A stretch of 63,907 nt of DNA from Acidobacteriota bacterium (GCA_013140775.1 JABFSA010000009.1:1-63907), one strand, 5' to 3'; shown: positions 25,292 through 34,631, numbered from the stretch's first letter. Notes: generated by a model from the sequence alone, not told the origin. Translations and numbers: made by a program.

Positions 25292-26941
25292 GTGAGCCTC
25301 TCGATCGCGTGCGCGCAGGTCAACCCCACCGTGGGAGACGTGCGCGGCAATCTCACGATCGTGCGGCGTGCCAGGGATGAAGCTGCAGCACTGGGAACCG
25401 ACCTGGTCGTGCTGCCTGAGCTCGTCCTGGTCGGTTACCCACCCGAAGACCTCGTGCTCCGACCGGCGCTGGTCGAGGCGACCTCGGCGGCGTTGCTCGA
25501 ACTGCAGCGTGAAAGCTCACAAGGACTCCCCGGGCTCATCGTGACGTTGCCTTGGGCAGCGGACGGTCACGTTTATAACGCCGTCGCACTCGTCGCCGAT
25601 GGGCGTGTCGAGCTTCGCTTCAAGCACGAACTGCCGAACTACGGCGTCTTCGACGAGAAGCGCATCTTCGCTGCGGGGCCGTTGCCCACGCCGGTGTACT
25701 TTCGCGGCCACGCTATTGGACTCCCTGTTTGCGAAGACATCTGGAAGCCGGACGTCGTGGCTCATCTGGCCCACGCAGGTGCTGAGCTTCTCATGGTGCC
25801 GAACGGCTCCCCCTTCGAGGTCGAGAAGTTTCACACACGCCTCGATCGCGCTCGCCAGAGAGTCTCCGAGTGCGCCCTGCCACTCTTGTACGTGAATCAG
25901 GTGGGTGGACAGGACGAGCTGGTGTTCGACGGCGGCTCCTTCGCCATAAACCGTGACGGGTCGCTCGCGCACCTGCTGCCCTTCTGGCAGGAGGCCCTGG
26001 CGATCGTCACGTGGGACAAGAGCGCGGGCCAGTGGCGTGGCGGCGACACCCTGCGACAAGCCGAGGGACCCAGGCTCGAAGCCGTCTACCACGCGATGAT
26101 GCTCGGACTCCGCGACTACGTTCGCAAGAACGGATTTCGTGGAGTGGTGCTGGGCCTGTCTGGCGGTATCGATTCAGCGCTGACCGCAGCCGTTGCCGTT
26201 GATGCACTGGGCGGCGAGCGTGTGCGCGGAGTCCGATTGCCGTCGCGCTTCACCAGCCAGGCGAGTCTCGACGACGCGACCGAGTCTGCGGGTGCGCTGG
26301 GAATGCGCCTCGAGACCATCAGCATCGAAGCGCCTGTGCAGGCGGTTGAGACGGCGCTGGCGCCGCTGTTCTCCGGCCGCGCCAGGGACGTCACCGAGGA
26401 AAACCTGCAGGCGCGGGCGCGCGGCATCGTGCTCATGGCGATGTCCAACAAGTTCGGAGAATTGCTGGTCACCACAGGAAACAAATCGGAGATGTCCGTC
26501 GGCTACGCCACGCTCTACGGCGACATGTGCGGCGGCTATTCGGTACTGAAGGACGTGTACAAGACCGAGGTCTATGCCCTTTCGCGATGGCGTAACGAGC
26601 ACGTGCCCGAAGGGGCACTCGGGCCAGCGGGTCAGGTCATCCCCACGTCTTCGCTGACCAAGGCGCCCACCGCGGAGCTCAGACCCAATCAAACAGACCA
26701 GGATTCGTTGCCGCCCTACGACACGCTCGACGCGATTCTCGGCGAGCTCGTCGAAAACGAAAGGAGCGTCGATCAGATTGTGGCGCTCGGTTTCGCAAGG
26801 GACGTCGTCACTCGCGTCCAACGACTGCTCTACTCGGCTGAGTACAAGCGGCGGCAAGCGCCGCCCGGTGTGAAGATCACGCGCAAGAGCTTTGGCCGCG
26901 ACCGTCGATACCCCATGACGAACGCGTTCTGCGAGCGTTGA
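25292..26941 (+). CDS. nadE: NAD+ synthase, glutamine-hydrolysing
   Basis: 549 aa from the GTG at 25292; the frame extends to 25226, but homology begins at SIACAQVNPTVGD. The N-terminal nitrilase-type glutaminase domain (about 1-260) has its catalytic Glu in LPELVLVGYPPEDL, Lys in FKHELPNYGVFDE and Cys in GLPVCEDIWKP. The synthetase domain has the ATP pyrophosphatase loop LSGGIDSALT near residue 290 and GNKSEMSVGYATLYGD. It converts deamido-NAD to NAD with glutamine as nitrogen source. A TATTCT hexamer 6 nt before the start supports the choice. Confidence 0.96.
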   Translation: MSLSIACAQVNPTVGDVRGNLTIVRRARDEAAALGTDLVVLPELVLVGYPPEDLVLRPALVEATSAALLELQRESSQGLPGLIVTLPWAADGHVYNAVALVADGRVELRFKHELPNYGVFDEKRIFAAGPLPTPVYFRGHAIGLPVCEDIWKPDVVAHLAHAGAELLMVPNGSPFEVEKFHTRLDRARQRVSECALPLLYVNQVGGQDELVFDGGSFAINRDGSLAHLLPFWQEALAIVTWDKSAGQWRGGDTLRQAEGPRLEAVYHAMMLGLRDYVRKNGFRGVVLGLSGGIDSALTAAVAVDALGGERVRGVRLPSRFTSQASLDDATESAGALGMRLETISIEAPVQAVETALAPLFSGRARDVTEENLQARARGIVLMAMSNKFGELLVTTGNKSEMSVGYATLYGDMCGGYSVLKDVYKTEVYALSRWRNEHVPEGALGPAGQVIPTSSLTKAPTAELRPNQTDQDSLPPYDTLDAILGELVENERSVDQIVALGFARDVVTRVQRLLYSAEYKRRQAPPGVKITRKSFGRDRRYPMTNAFCER

Positions 26942-26943
26942 GC

Positions 26944-28317
26944 ATGCTCTCGGGCCTGCGCGTGCACTGGCTCGCGCAGTTCATCCCCGAAGTCGATGCC
27001 AGGGCACTGGGCTGGTTCCGCCTGGCACTGGGGTGCGGGTTCGCCTGGGTGGCATTGTCGAGGGATCTGGTCGCGGTTCCATTCGAACAGCAGCGTCATC
27101 GCGCCATCGTCGATCTCGATGTCGTGCATCGGATCGCTGCCAGCCAGCCCGCGTGCGATGCCCTGCAACTCGTCATGCTGGTGGCGGCGCTCCTGTTTGC
27201 CGCCGGCCTTCTGGCCCGCGTGACGTACGGGGTGTTCGTCACGGCCTTCGTGCTGTCTGTCCTTGTCACACTGGAACGAAACAGCGCTCACGACCTCGGC
27301 CTGCCGCTCGTCACCTATCTCGGCTGGTTGACTGTCCCCTGGGGCGCCGGACGAATCGCCAGTGGACGAACCGTACGAACACCGCAGCGCTCATACGGCT
27401 TTGCGTTGTGGTGGCCCGGGTTGACGCTTGGACTCAGCCTGCTGGCGGCTGCGTACTGGAAGATTCATCAGTCCGGCCTGGAGTGGATCACCGGCGGCGC
27501 AGTGAAGTACCACTTCGTGAGCGACTTTGCGAACGCCCACGTGGACTGGGGACTGTGGATCGCTGTTCATCCCTGGGCCGCGGTCTTCTTTTCCTTCGGC
27601 GCCATCGTGATGGAGATGGTGTTCATCCTGAACATCTTTGCGCGAGGCCCGTGGGCACGCCTGGCTGCGGGTGCGGTCGGCGGCATTCTCTACATCTCGC
27701 TGTACCTGCTCCAGGGAATCTACTGGCCTGCCTGGCACTCGCTGTTCATCGCCTTCTTACCGTGGTCACTGCTCAATGCGCGCGGCGCTGACACGTTCGT
27801 CGCAACCGCACGGCCCACGTTTCGTGTGGCCGAAACCCTGGCCGTCGTCGCGATTGTGTGCGTGCAGCTGTATGCCTCGGCGACGGGCACGGAAGTGGAG
27901 CCGGTGATGTCGCACTTTCCGATGTACGCCTACACATTTCCCTCGATCGACGAGTTCGAGGCGTCGATGCGACCGCACATGACACGTGTGAAGACGGTGG
28001 TCGCCGACGGTCGGGACATCAGCAGCGACCTGCCGACATTGGTGGATGACGACCGGGTGCGTCTGATCAATCTCGCGGAAAGTGGGGACTCCTTGAAAGA
28101 GGACCTCTCGGAGCGCGAACAACGCAATCGCGCCCTGTTATGCGAGCGATATCAACGACAAACAGGAGCGTGGCCGGCAGAGATCGCGATGACGATCGAA
28201 CGAAAGGGATTCGACTGGACTGCGGGGCAGTTTCACGACTATCAGCCGATCACGACCACACCGATCCATCTGGCAGCGCTGTGCCAGCGTGTCGCCGCAG
28301 AGCAGCCTGCGCCCTGA
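26944..28317 (+). CDS. HTTM-like polytopic membrane protein
   Basis: 457 aa from the ATG at 26944, two bases past the nadE stop; a TTG at 26938 overlapping that stop is also possible. About eight membrane helices cover residues 15-320. A conserved AAYWKIHQSGLEWITGGAVKYH segment resembles the HTTM (vitamin-K-carboxylase homology) core, and a soluble tail of about 140 residues follows. It is related in layout to the HTTM-like protein at 15721 but lacks a DCC partner. It is co-directional with nadE and with the fused GT-B-like gene 6 bp downstream. Its role is unknown. Confidence 0.7.
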   Translation: MLSGLRVHWLAQFIPEVDARALGWFRLALGCGFAWVALSRDLVAVPFEQQRHRAIVDLDVVHRIAASQPACDALQLVMLVAALLFAAGLLARVTYGVFVTAFVLSVLVTLERNSAHDLGLPLVTYLGWLTVPWGAGRIASGRTVRTPQRSYGFALWWPGLTLGLSLLAAAYWKIHQSGLEWITGGAVKYHFVSDFANAHVDWGLWIAVHPWAAVFFSFGAIVMEMVFILNIFARGPWARLAAGAVGGILYISLYLLQGIYWPAWHSLFIAFLPWSLLNARGADTFVATARPTFRVAETLAVVAIVCVQLYASATGTEVEPVMSHFPMYAYTFPSIDEFEASMRPHMTRVKTVVADGRDISSDLPTLVDDDRVRLINLAESGDSLKEDLSEREQRNRALLCERYQRQTGAWPAEIAMTIERKGFDWTAGQFHDYQPITTTPIHLAALCQRVAAEQPAP

Positions 28318-28322
28318 GCGGC

Positions 28323-31115
28323 ATGAAAGTCCTGATCATCGCTCAGCACGTCAACTTCTTTCGAAACCTCGAGACGGTGATTCGCGAGCTGTGTCGTCGC
28401 GGTCACGAAGTCGTGTTTCTCCACGGCCTGGATCTCGAAGACCCGCGCGCCGCAAAGAAGATGGCGCGAAAGATCACGCGCGGCAAGCTTGTGCTGACCC
28501 GTGGCCTTGAAAACGCCGAGGCAGACATCCCTGGCGTCACGAGCGGGTATCGTCCAAAGGCACCGGAAGCGTCGTCACGAGTCCTTCGCTATGGCAGGCA
28601 GGTCATGAACCGGGCCACTTACATGCGAAAGGACCATCCATCGCCAACCCGTGTCGTGGACATCCTTGAACGCGAGATGCCGCCGGGGCTTGCCGCCCGC
28701 ATCACACGCAATCCCTGGAAAGCTCTCCTGCGACAGCCAGCGGCGATGAGAGCCTGGCGCCGCATCGAGGACGCCAGTCCGCCGAGCCCCACACTCACCT
28801 CACTGCTGACCGGAATCGCCCCTCATGTGATGCTCGTGTCACCGGCGATCTGGCCGAAGGATCTGGTCGAGGCCGACTACATCCATGCGGCGCGTGCCCT
28901 GGGGATCCCGACGCTGGGCTACGTCAACAGCTGGGACAACCTCACAAGCAAGGGCACTGTGCACGTGCTTCCGGACCAGTTCGTCGTCTGGAATCAACCG
29001 CTCGCTCGGGAAGCCGTGGACCTGCACCTGGTTCCGGCGGACATCGTTCGCATCACTGGTGCGCCTCATCTCGATCATTTCTTCACCATGCGCGCAACCG
29101 CGACACATGAGGAGATCTGCGCAGAGATGGGCTGCCCGACGGATCAGCCGTACGTCACCTACCTCTGTAGCTCGCGCACGTTGGTGAACAGCGAAACCGA
29201 CGTGGTGACGCGCCTCGCAGCGGCGCTCGCTGAACAACAAGGGCCGGTGCCGACGTTGGTCGTGAGACCTCATCCAACGAACCCGGCTCCATGGACCGAG
29301 TACGAGCACCCAGGAGTGGTCGTGTATCCGCGCGGTGGCGACCAGGCAGATTCACAGGACAGCTGGCAGCAGTACTTCAACCAGCTCGCACATGGGCAGT
29401 GCGTCATCGGTCTCAACAGCACTGCGTTCCTGGAGGCAGCCGTTGCAGGTCGCCCCTGCCTGACGATTGTGGCCGACGAGTTCTGGGACTCCCAGGGACG
29501 CACGGGGCACTTCCGGCATCTTCTGGCCGGTGACTTCCTCGAGGTCGCCACGAGCGTTCCGGATGCGGCTCGAAGGATCGCACGCGTGATCGAAGGCGCT
29601 GACGAGAAACGCACGCAGCGGGCCGAGTTCGTGCACCAGTTCTTGAGACCACGTGGCATCGACCGCCCGGCTGCAGAGGTGGTGGCGGATCTCGTCGAAT
29701 CGAGTGCGCTGCCCAGTCACCCCACCGCACAGGCTTCGTCCGCCCAACCGGCACCTCGGCCGACGAACGCATGGGCATCGAGCGCGCTCCCACTATTGAA
29801 AGAATGGGCAACATGGCTCGCAGTTGACGAAGTCCGGCAGAAACTTGCCGCGCACGCAGCGTTCCTCCGCTCGAAAGGTGACGCGGCTCCCAAGGGCCGG
29901 CTGCTGTTCGTGGCGCCAGACGAAGGGGCACTGGCCCAGCTTCGTCCGCTGCTGCACCGGCTGTCACGAGAGCGCCACGAGGTAACCGTGCTCGTGACCG
30001 CCGATGCCCCGAGTGAAGACACCCTCGCATCGTTCGAAAACTATTGGGGCCTCACGATAATCGCGGCGCCACGCCCTTCGACGAGCCCAGGGCCTTCCCT
30101 CGACCTGGATGTCATCGGACTGCTCGAAGATCGCAAGCCACAGGTGCTCGTCGTCGTACCTCATCGCACACTCGCGTTCGAAGCCGGCTATCTCAGGGCT
30201 GCCCGAGCGTTGGGTATTCGTTCCGTATGTCTGCCGCTTCGCTGGGATGACATTCCGGCCAGTCCTGCCCTTCTCGTTGAGGCACCCGACGTCTTTGCGG
30301 TCTGGAACGAGGGACAGCGTCGCGACGCGATGGCTCGTTTCACTCTTTTGGGCGATCGAGTCGAGGTGACAGGCGCGGCGCTGCCCACCGATATCGTGGA
30401 AGGCCACATGTTGCCGGGACGCGACGCGTACTGCGAACGAATGGGAATCGACGTTGGAAAGGCGATTGTCCTGATCGACGCCCCGGCAGCGCCGTCAGCC
30501 GAATGGATGGCACTGTTCCAGAAATGGCGACGGGGCTTGAAGGGCACCGCGAATCCAGATGCGAGCGAGGCCGCGGTTGTCGTCTATGTCCACAACCAGG
30601 ACGATGTGGCGACCTGGCGCAGGCTGGCGCAAACCGCAGAGATCGTCGTTGCGCGGGCAGGGACGGATCAGGAGCGCACCGGCTTCCGCCTCGCTGAATC
30701 CATCGCCGCCGCCGATGTCGTCGTCGCCACGGGACTGTCGTTCATGCTCGAGGCGGTATCACGCGTGAAACCGACGATGGCGTTCACTGGAGCCGGAGGC
30801 CGTGATGCCGAGGACCTTGAAGCGTTCATACGGCAGTATCCGCCCTCGCGGGAGCTGGTGAGTGTCACCGAGACCACAGCCGGAGGCGTCGCGCAGATCG
30901 TGATAGCACTCTCGAAAAGGCCGTTGAGCGAAATCCCACCAACCGCTACGCCCGTGCAGCCGCGCGCTGATGGCACCGGCACTGAACGTGTCTACCAGCT
31001 TCTCGAACAACTGACCCGGCAGGACTACAAGACGGATGTCCTGGTCCGTCCTCCGCTATGGCAGCGGCTGCTGGTGCTGCTGTACGGGACCGGCGCGCAA
31101 AGAACTTCTACGTAG
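28323..31115 (+). CDS. Tandem-fused GT-B-like protein, SWDxL family member B
   Basis: 930 aa from the ATG at 28323 (MKVLIIAQHVNFF). The first half (about 1-475) is a full SWDxL-family unit. It has SWDNLTSKGTVHVLP, FVVWNQPLAREAVDLHLV, ITGAPHLDHFF and GLNSTAFLEAAVAGRPC. A Pro/Ala/Ser-rich linker follows. The second half (about 520-930) repeats the fold, with RWDDIPASPALLVEAP and FAVWNEGQRRDAMARF, but its last motif is changed to ATGLSFMLEAVSRVKP. It therefore looks like a diverged, perhaps non-catalytic copy. The single-unit paralogues are at 4664 and 32109. The TAG stop lies in a palindromic repeat. Confidence 0.7.
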   Translation: MKVLIIAQHVNFFRNLETVIRELCRRGHEVVFLHGLDLEDPRAAKKMARKITRGKLVLTRGLENAEADIPGVTSGYRPKAPEASSRVLRYGRQVMNRATYMRKDHPSPTRVVDILEREMPPGLAARITRNPWKALLRQPAAMRAWRRIEDASPPSPTLTSLLTGIAPHVMLVSPAIWPKDLVEADYIHAARALGIPTLGYVNSWDNLTSKGTVHVLPDQFVVWNQPLAREAVDLHLVPADIVRITGAPHLDHFFTMRATATHEEICAEMGCPTDQPYVTYLCSSRTLVNSETDVVTRLAAALAEQQGPVPTLVVRPHPTNPAPWTEYEHPGVVVYPRGGDQADSQDSWQQYFNQLAHGQCVIGLNSTAFLEAAVAGRPCLTIVADEFWDSQGRTGHFRHLLAGDFLEVATSVPDAARRIARVIEGADEKRTQRAEFVHQFLRPRGIDRPAAEVVADLVESSALPSHPTAQASSAQPAPRPTNAWASSALPLLKEWATWLAVDEVRQKLAAHAAFLRSKGDAAPKGRLLFVAPDEGALAQLRPLLHRLSRERHEVTVLVTADAPSEDTLASFENYWGLTIIAAPRPSTSPGPSLDLDVIGLLEDRKPQVLVVVPHRTLAFEAGYLRAARALGIRSVCLPLRWDDIPASPALLVEAPDVFAVWNEGQRRDAMARFTLLGDRVEVTGAALPTDIVEGHMLPGRDAYCERMGIDVGKAIVLIDAPAAPSAEWMALFQKWRRGLKGTANPDASEAAVVVYVHNQDDVATWRRLAQTAEIVVARAGTDQERTGFRLAESIAAADVVVATGLSFMLEAVSRVKPTMAFTGAGGRDAEDLEAFIRQYPPSRELVSVTETTAGGVAQIVIALSKRPLSEIPPTATPVQPRADGTGTERVYQLLEQLTRQDYKTDVLVRPPLWQRLLVLLYGTGAQRTST

Positions 31116-31158
31116 TGTCCGGCTTTCCTGCCCCGAGCGAAGTCGAGGGGAGCCGGAC
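31112..31158 (+). repeat. Composite REP-like element (hairpin within a hairpin)
   Basis: The GTAGTG flank and left arm TCCGGCT are separated from the right arm AGCCGGA by an inserted segment. The insert contains a second imperfect inverted repeat, CCCCGAGCGAAGTCGAGGGG (31131-31150). The first bases supply the TAG stop of the preceding gene. Confidence 0.65.
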
Positions 31159-31166
31159 CAAGCGGG

Positions 31167-31196
31167 TTGCACACCCGTTCTCACCTGCGGTACGCT
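31167..31196 (+). promoter_or_regulatory. Putative promoter TTGCAC-18-TACGCT for the PhyH-like gene
   Basis: TTGCAC at 31167 and TACGCT at 31191 are spaced 18 bp, a sigma-70-like pair. The hexamer ends 19 nt before the ATG at 31216. It lies just after the composite repeat, so the PhyH-like gene may be transcribed separately from the upstream gene. Confidence 0.4.
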
Positions 31197-31215
31197 CCCG
31201 CTCGGCCCTCACATC

Positions 31216-32112
31216 ATGCTGGACGAAGACAAAGCAGACGACCCTTCCCAGATCGCCCGATGGGGCTCTGATGAAACGCGGCATGAGTTCCGTGCCGGCA
31301 TCGAACAACAGATTGCGGCGCAAATGGCTTCGCGACGCGAGACGGCCGCACACCTGAAGCCATCTCCGGTCGAGATGTCACGCGAAGCGGGATTCGCATT
31401 CTGCAGCGGCGACCTGTTCCCCGAGGTCTCTGAGGTCGTAGCATCCGCGCGCTCGCTTCTGGCTGCCGCGAACATCGAGAAGCTCAAAGAGAACTCGAAC
31501 AAGCCGTTCATGATGAGGCTGCTGAAGAAGAAAAGCTTCGGCCTGGACTCTCCGTTCATGCGGCTCGCACTCAACCCGGACGTGATTGCGACCGCCTCCC
31601 GATATCTCGGCGTCGTGCCTATTCTTCAGTTCGTCAACGTCTACTACTCCGCACCAAGCGAGGACCTCAGCAAGAGCCAGCTCTACCACTGCGACAGCGA
31701 CGACGTGGAGCAGGTCAAGCTGTGGGTGCTGTGTGACGACGTGACGCCGGAGACAGGGCCGCTGACCCTCCTCCCACCCACCGAGTCGGATCTCGTGCGA
31801 AAGAAGACGGGCTATCGGTACGACACCTTGCTGCAGGACGAAGAGGTGTCAGAGATTCTCGGAGGCCGAAACAGGGAACAGCAGTTCGTGGGACCAGCCG
31901 GCACCACCGGGTTCATCGATACGAGCCGCTGCCTCCACTTCGGCAGCCGTTTCACCGATCCGTCGATGTCGCGGCTGATCTTCATGGCGCACTACGTCAC
32001 GCCCATGTCGTTCATTATTCCGCCGCAGTATTGGGAACATGCCCGGTATCGCGAGCTGGGGGCAGCGCCGGGCCTCGATGAGGTTTCCCGAATGATCCTC
32101 GGAACGATCTAG
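31216..32112 (+). CDS. PhyH-like Fe(II)/2-oxoglutarate dioxygenase
   Basis: 298 aa from the ATG at 31216; the upstream frame runs through the repeat and is discarded. It resembles phytanoyl-CoA dioxygenase family enzymes. The iron ligands are H and D in YHCDSDDVEQVKLWVLC, and the distal His is in DTSRCLHFGSR, where the Arg can bind 2-oxoglutarate. ETGPLTLLP is the typical connecting loop. The substrate is unknown. It lies between two GT-B-like family members, overlapping the second by 4 bp in convergent orientation, so a hydroxylation step in glycan metabolism is a reasonable guess. Confidence 0.8.
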   Translation: MLDEDKADDPSQIARWGSDETRHEFRAGIEQQIAAQMASRRETAAHLKPSPVEMSREAGFAFCSGDLFPEVSEVVASARSLLAAANIEKLKENSNKPFMMRLLKKKSFGLDSPFMRLALNPDVIATASRYLGVVPILQFVNVYYSAPSEDLSKSQLYHCDSDDVEQVKLWVLCDDVTPETGPLTLLPPTESDLVRKKTGYRYDTLLQDEEVSEILGGRNREQQFVGPAGTTGFIDTSRCLHFGSRFTDPSMSRLIFMAHYVTPMSFIIPPQYWEHARYRELGAAPGLDEVSRMILGTI

Positions 32113-33584
32113 GCGAACAATCGGTAGGCTCGAAGTCCCAGCCGCAGACACATCCTCACAGCCAGGTGCCACAGCGCGGGACGCTGTGGTCGCTTAGACA
32201 GCTTCGCGGCCTTCTCGATTTCGCCGACCATAATCGGCGTGACCGGTTCGCTCCATCCTCTGGGCCGCACGAACCGCTCAACGAATCGTCGCCTCTGCTC
32301 GCCTGACAGACGTCCTTCGAGCACCTCGGAGACCTGGGCTGCGTGCTCGCTCAGGCTGGTGGCTTCGTGAAGAAGGCCTCCATTTGCCGCACGTAAGTAG
32401 TGGAAGTGAAGGGTGCCCTGCTGCCCCTCCGCGAACTCATCGAGCACCAGCGTCAGAACGGGACGGTCGAGAATGCCGGCTTCGATCATCGCGCTGGTAT
32501 TCAGCCCGACCACAGCGCTCGAATAGTGAAGCGAGTCGTAGAGCCCCTGATCGGCGTTCATCGTCTCCTTCTCGTGCCACAACGCGACATTCGAGAACGA
32601 GGAGAGATCGATACCTTTCCATTGCTTCAGGTGGGCAGGATGGGGGCGTACCAGCACGCCACACCCGTGCACCGCCGGATCTTTTGCCTCGCGCAGATAG
32701 GTGATCCATTTCGAGACGAACTCGACCTCCCGCGGCGCCACGAACTCGGATGAGCACAGGTACAGGAGGTACGGTCGCGACGGATCCAGACCAACGCGAC
32801 GACAGAACAATTCGCGATCGCCTGAAGGCCGCATCGCAAAGAACTCGTCGAATCGCGGAGCGCCGGTAACCACGACTCGTTCCGCCGGCACGTCGTGCAG
32901 GTCTGTCGTCTCCTGCTTCTGAATATCGTTCCAGACGAGCACCCGATCGGGTGTGACGCGGATGAGCCCGCGGTTGGTGAGGTTGTCCCAGCTGAAAGGC
33001 GCAAAGACGACCGGAATGCCCATACGGTGGGCGCTCTTCACATAGTCCGTCTGGTAGGAGCCGTAGTCCACGAGCGGCGTGACGAGCACGATGTCCGGGC
33101 GTTCGTAGACCAGAAAGAGGTCGAACAGCTTCTCGCTGGGGATGGCGTGCTCGACAAGGGCCAGCAGCGACGACACGAGGCGCCAGCGCTTCGACAGCCA
33201 CGGATGGTCCTTCATGAAGCGGAGCCATCCCTTCGGCGCATTCGTCGCGGACCGCCGCTCCAGTTTTTCGGCTTTCGCGTACCGTTCGTCGAAGAAACGC
33301 AGGTAATCGCGCGCCTGACGAATGGCCGGCGCCAGGTTTTGCCATCGATCGACCCGGTTCACCGGGCATGTGGTCAGTTCGATGCGTCCCGGCAGCCCGC
33401 GGGCGATGAAGTCGTGATTGGCCAGCAGCAGGTTCTTGGGGAGCGAAAGCGGGCGATTTCTCTGCCGGGCCGCGGCCAGCACAACGGTGTGCCCGCGCTC
33501 GACGAGCATCTCAATGACGCTGTCGAAATGGCGCGTCTTGGACACGTTGTTGATGAAGAACAGAACCCGCATGCGTTCAGACAC
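32109..33584 (-). CDS. GT-B-like surface polysaccharide protein, SWDxL family member C
   Basis: 491 aa from the GTG at 33584; the ATG at 33572 (MRVLFFINNVSK) matches the N-termini of its paralogues and is an equally good start. It shares with the 4664 protein SWDNLTNRGLIRVTP, VLVWNDIQKQETTDLHDV, VVVTGAPRFDEFF and GLNTSAMIEAGILDRPV, the latter followed by LVLDEFAEGQQGTLHFHYL. This is a single-unit protein without the charged tail of member A. It is probably a cytoplasmic GT-B-fold transferase in glycan assembly. It follows the GtrB-like gene with 24 bp between. Confidence 0.65.
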   Translation of the reverse strand: MSERMRVLFFINNVSKTRHFDSVIEMLVERGHTVVLAAARQRNRPLSLPKNLLLANHDFIARGLPGRIELTTCPVNRVDRWQNLAPAIRQARDYLRFFDERYAKAEKLERRSATNAPKGWLRFMKDHPWLSKRWRLVSSLLALVEHAIPSEKLFDLFLVYERPDIVLVTPLVDYGSYQTDYVKSAHRMGIPVVFAPFSWDNLTNRGLIRVTPDRVLVWNDIQKQETTDLHDVPAERVVVTGAPRFDEFFAMRPSGDRELFCRRVGLDPSRPYLLYLCSSEFVAPREVEFVSKWITYLREAKDPAVHGCGVLVRPHPAHLKQWKGIDLSSFSNVALWHEKETMNADQGLYDSLHYSSAVVGLNTSAMIEAGILDRPVLTLVLDEFAEGQQGTLHFHYLRAANGGLLHEATSLSEHAAQVSEVLEGRLSGEQRRRFVERFVRPRGWSEPVTPIMVGEIEKAAKLSKRPQRPALWHLAVRMCLRLGLRAYRLFA

Positions 33585-33608
33585 GTCGCCCCAGGAAGAC
33601 GGCGTGAC

Positions 33609-34601
33609 CTAGACGCCCACTCTCGGCCGAACCGGGGGCGCGTCGTGCGAACGTTCCGCGAGATTCAAATGGCGATCGACGATAAACATCGGGCGTCGCT
33701 TCACTTCCTCGTAGATCCGACCAATGTACTCACCGATGAGCCCCAGGCACACCAACTGCACGCCCGCAAAGAACATCACCGCGAGAACGGCTGCGGACAC
33801 CCCAAACGACTGATCCAACCCGAAGAGGAGCCTCGCGAGGTACCAGGCTCCAATCACCAGCGTGACACCAACGACGCCGCCGCCGGCCATCCACATCAAC
33901 TGCAAAGGCTTCGTACTGAAGCACACAATGCCATTGATGCCGATGGTGAGCGATCCCAGCAGCCGGTTGTAGTTTCCAGCACCCGACGAACGCGAATCAC
34001 GGTCGTATTCGACAAACGCCTGGCGGAATCCGACGTACGCCACGAGGCCTCGGAGGTAACCGTGCGTCTCGTTGAGCCTCCGTAACTCCTCGATGACCCG
34101 GCGCGACATGATGCGGAAGTCGCCAGTGTCGCGGGGAATGTTGAGAGTGCTCAGGCGGTTGATCACGCGGTACGCCACATGCGACACGACACGTTTGACG
34201 ACGGTCTCTCCCTTTCTGGATCGTCGCTTGGCGTAGACGACTTCGTAGCCTTCGCTGAGCTTTCTATACAGGTCGGCAATGACCTCTGGCGGGTCCTGCA
34301 GGTCAACGTCGATCACCACGCAGGCACGTCCGAGCGCGGTCATGATGCCGGCCATCGTGGCCGCAGGCTGCCCGAATCTTCGGGAGAACACCAGCAGGCG
34401 AATCCGGGGATCGCGCTGGATCTCGTCGGCGATCACCTGCTCGGTACGATCCGTTGATGGATCGAGACAGAAAATGATCTCGCTGGGAACCCGGAGACTG
34501 TCGAGCACAGGCACCAGCCGTTCGAGGAACGGTCGAATCGAGCGTTCCTCGTTGTACACAGGAACGACGACCGAGAGCTCCGGGTCCAGCTGACTGTTCA
34601 T
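33609..34601 (-). CDS. GT2 polyprenyl-phosphate glycosyltransferase (GtrB/ArnC-like)
   Basis: 330 aa. The GT-A domain has LSVVVPVYNEERSI, CLDPSTDRTEQV in place of the usual DDGS, and the metal-binding VVIDVDLQDPP. Two C-terminal hydrophobic hairpin helices (about residues 230-290) are followed by GLIGEYIGRIYEEVKRRP, the hallmark of bactoprenol-phosphate sugar transferases such as GtrB and ArnC. It would charge undecaprenyl phosphate with a sugar on the cytoplasmic face. Such donors are what GT-C enzymes use, and four candidate GT-C proteins lie in this window, three of them immediately beyond the divergent gene. Confidence 0.9.
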   Translation of the reverse strand: MNSQLDPELSVVVPVYNEERSIRPFLERLVPVLDSLRVPSEIIFCLDPSTDRTEQVIADEIQRDPRIRLLVFSRRFGQPAATMAGIMTALGRACVVIDVDLQDPPEVIADLYRKLSEGYEVVYAKRRSRKGETVVKRVVSHVAYRVINRLSTLNIPRDTGDFRIMSRRVIEELRRLNETHGYLRGLVAYVGFRQAFVEYDRDSRSSGAGNYNRLLGSLTIGINGIVCFSTKPLQLMWMAGGGVVGVTLVIGAWYLARLLFGLDQSFGVSAAVLAVMFFAGVQLVCLGLIGEYIGRIYEEVKRRPMFIVDRHLNLAERSHDAPPVRPRVGV

Positions 34602-34631
34602 CGCGTCTCCACCAGGCGTGAGCGCTCATCT

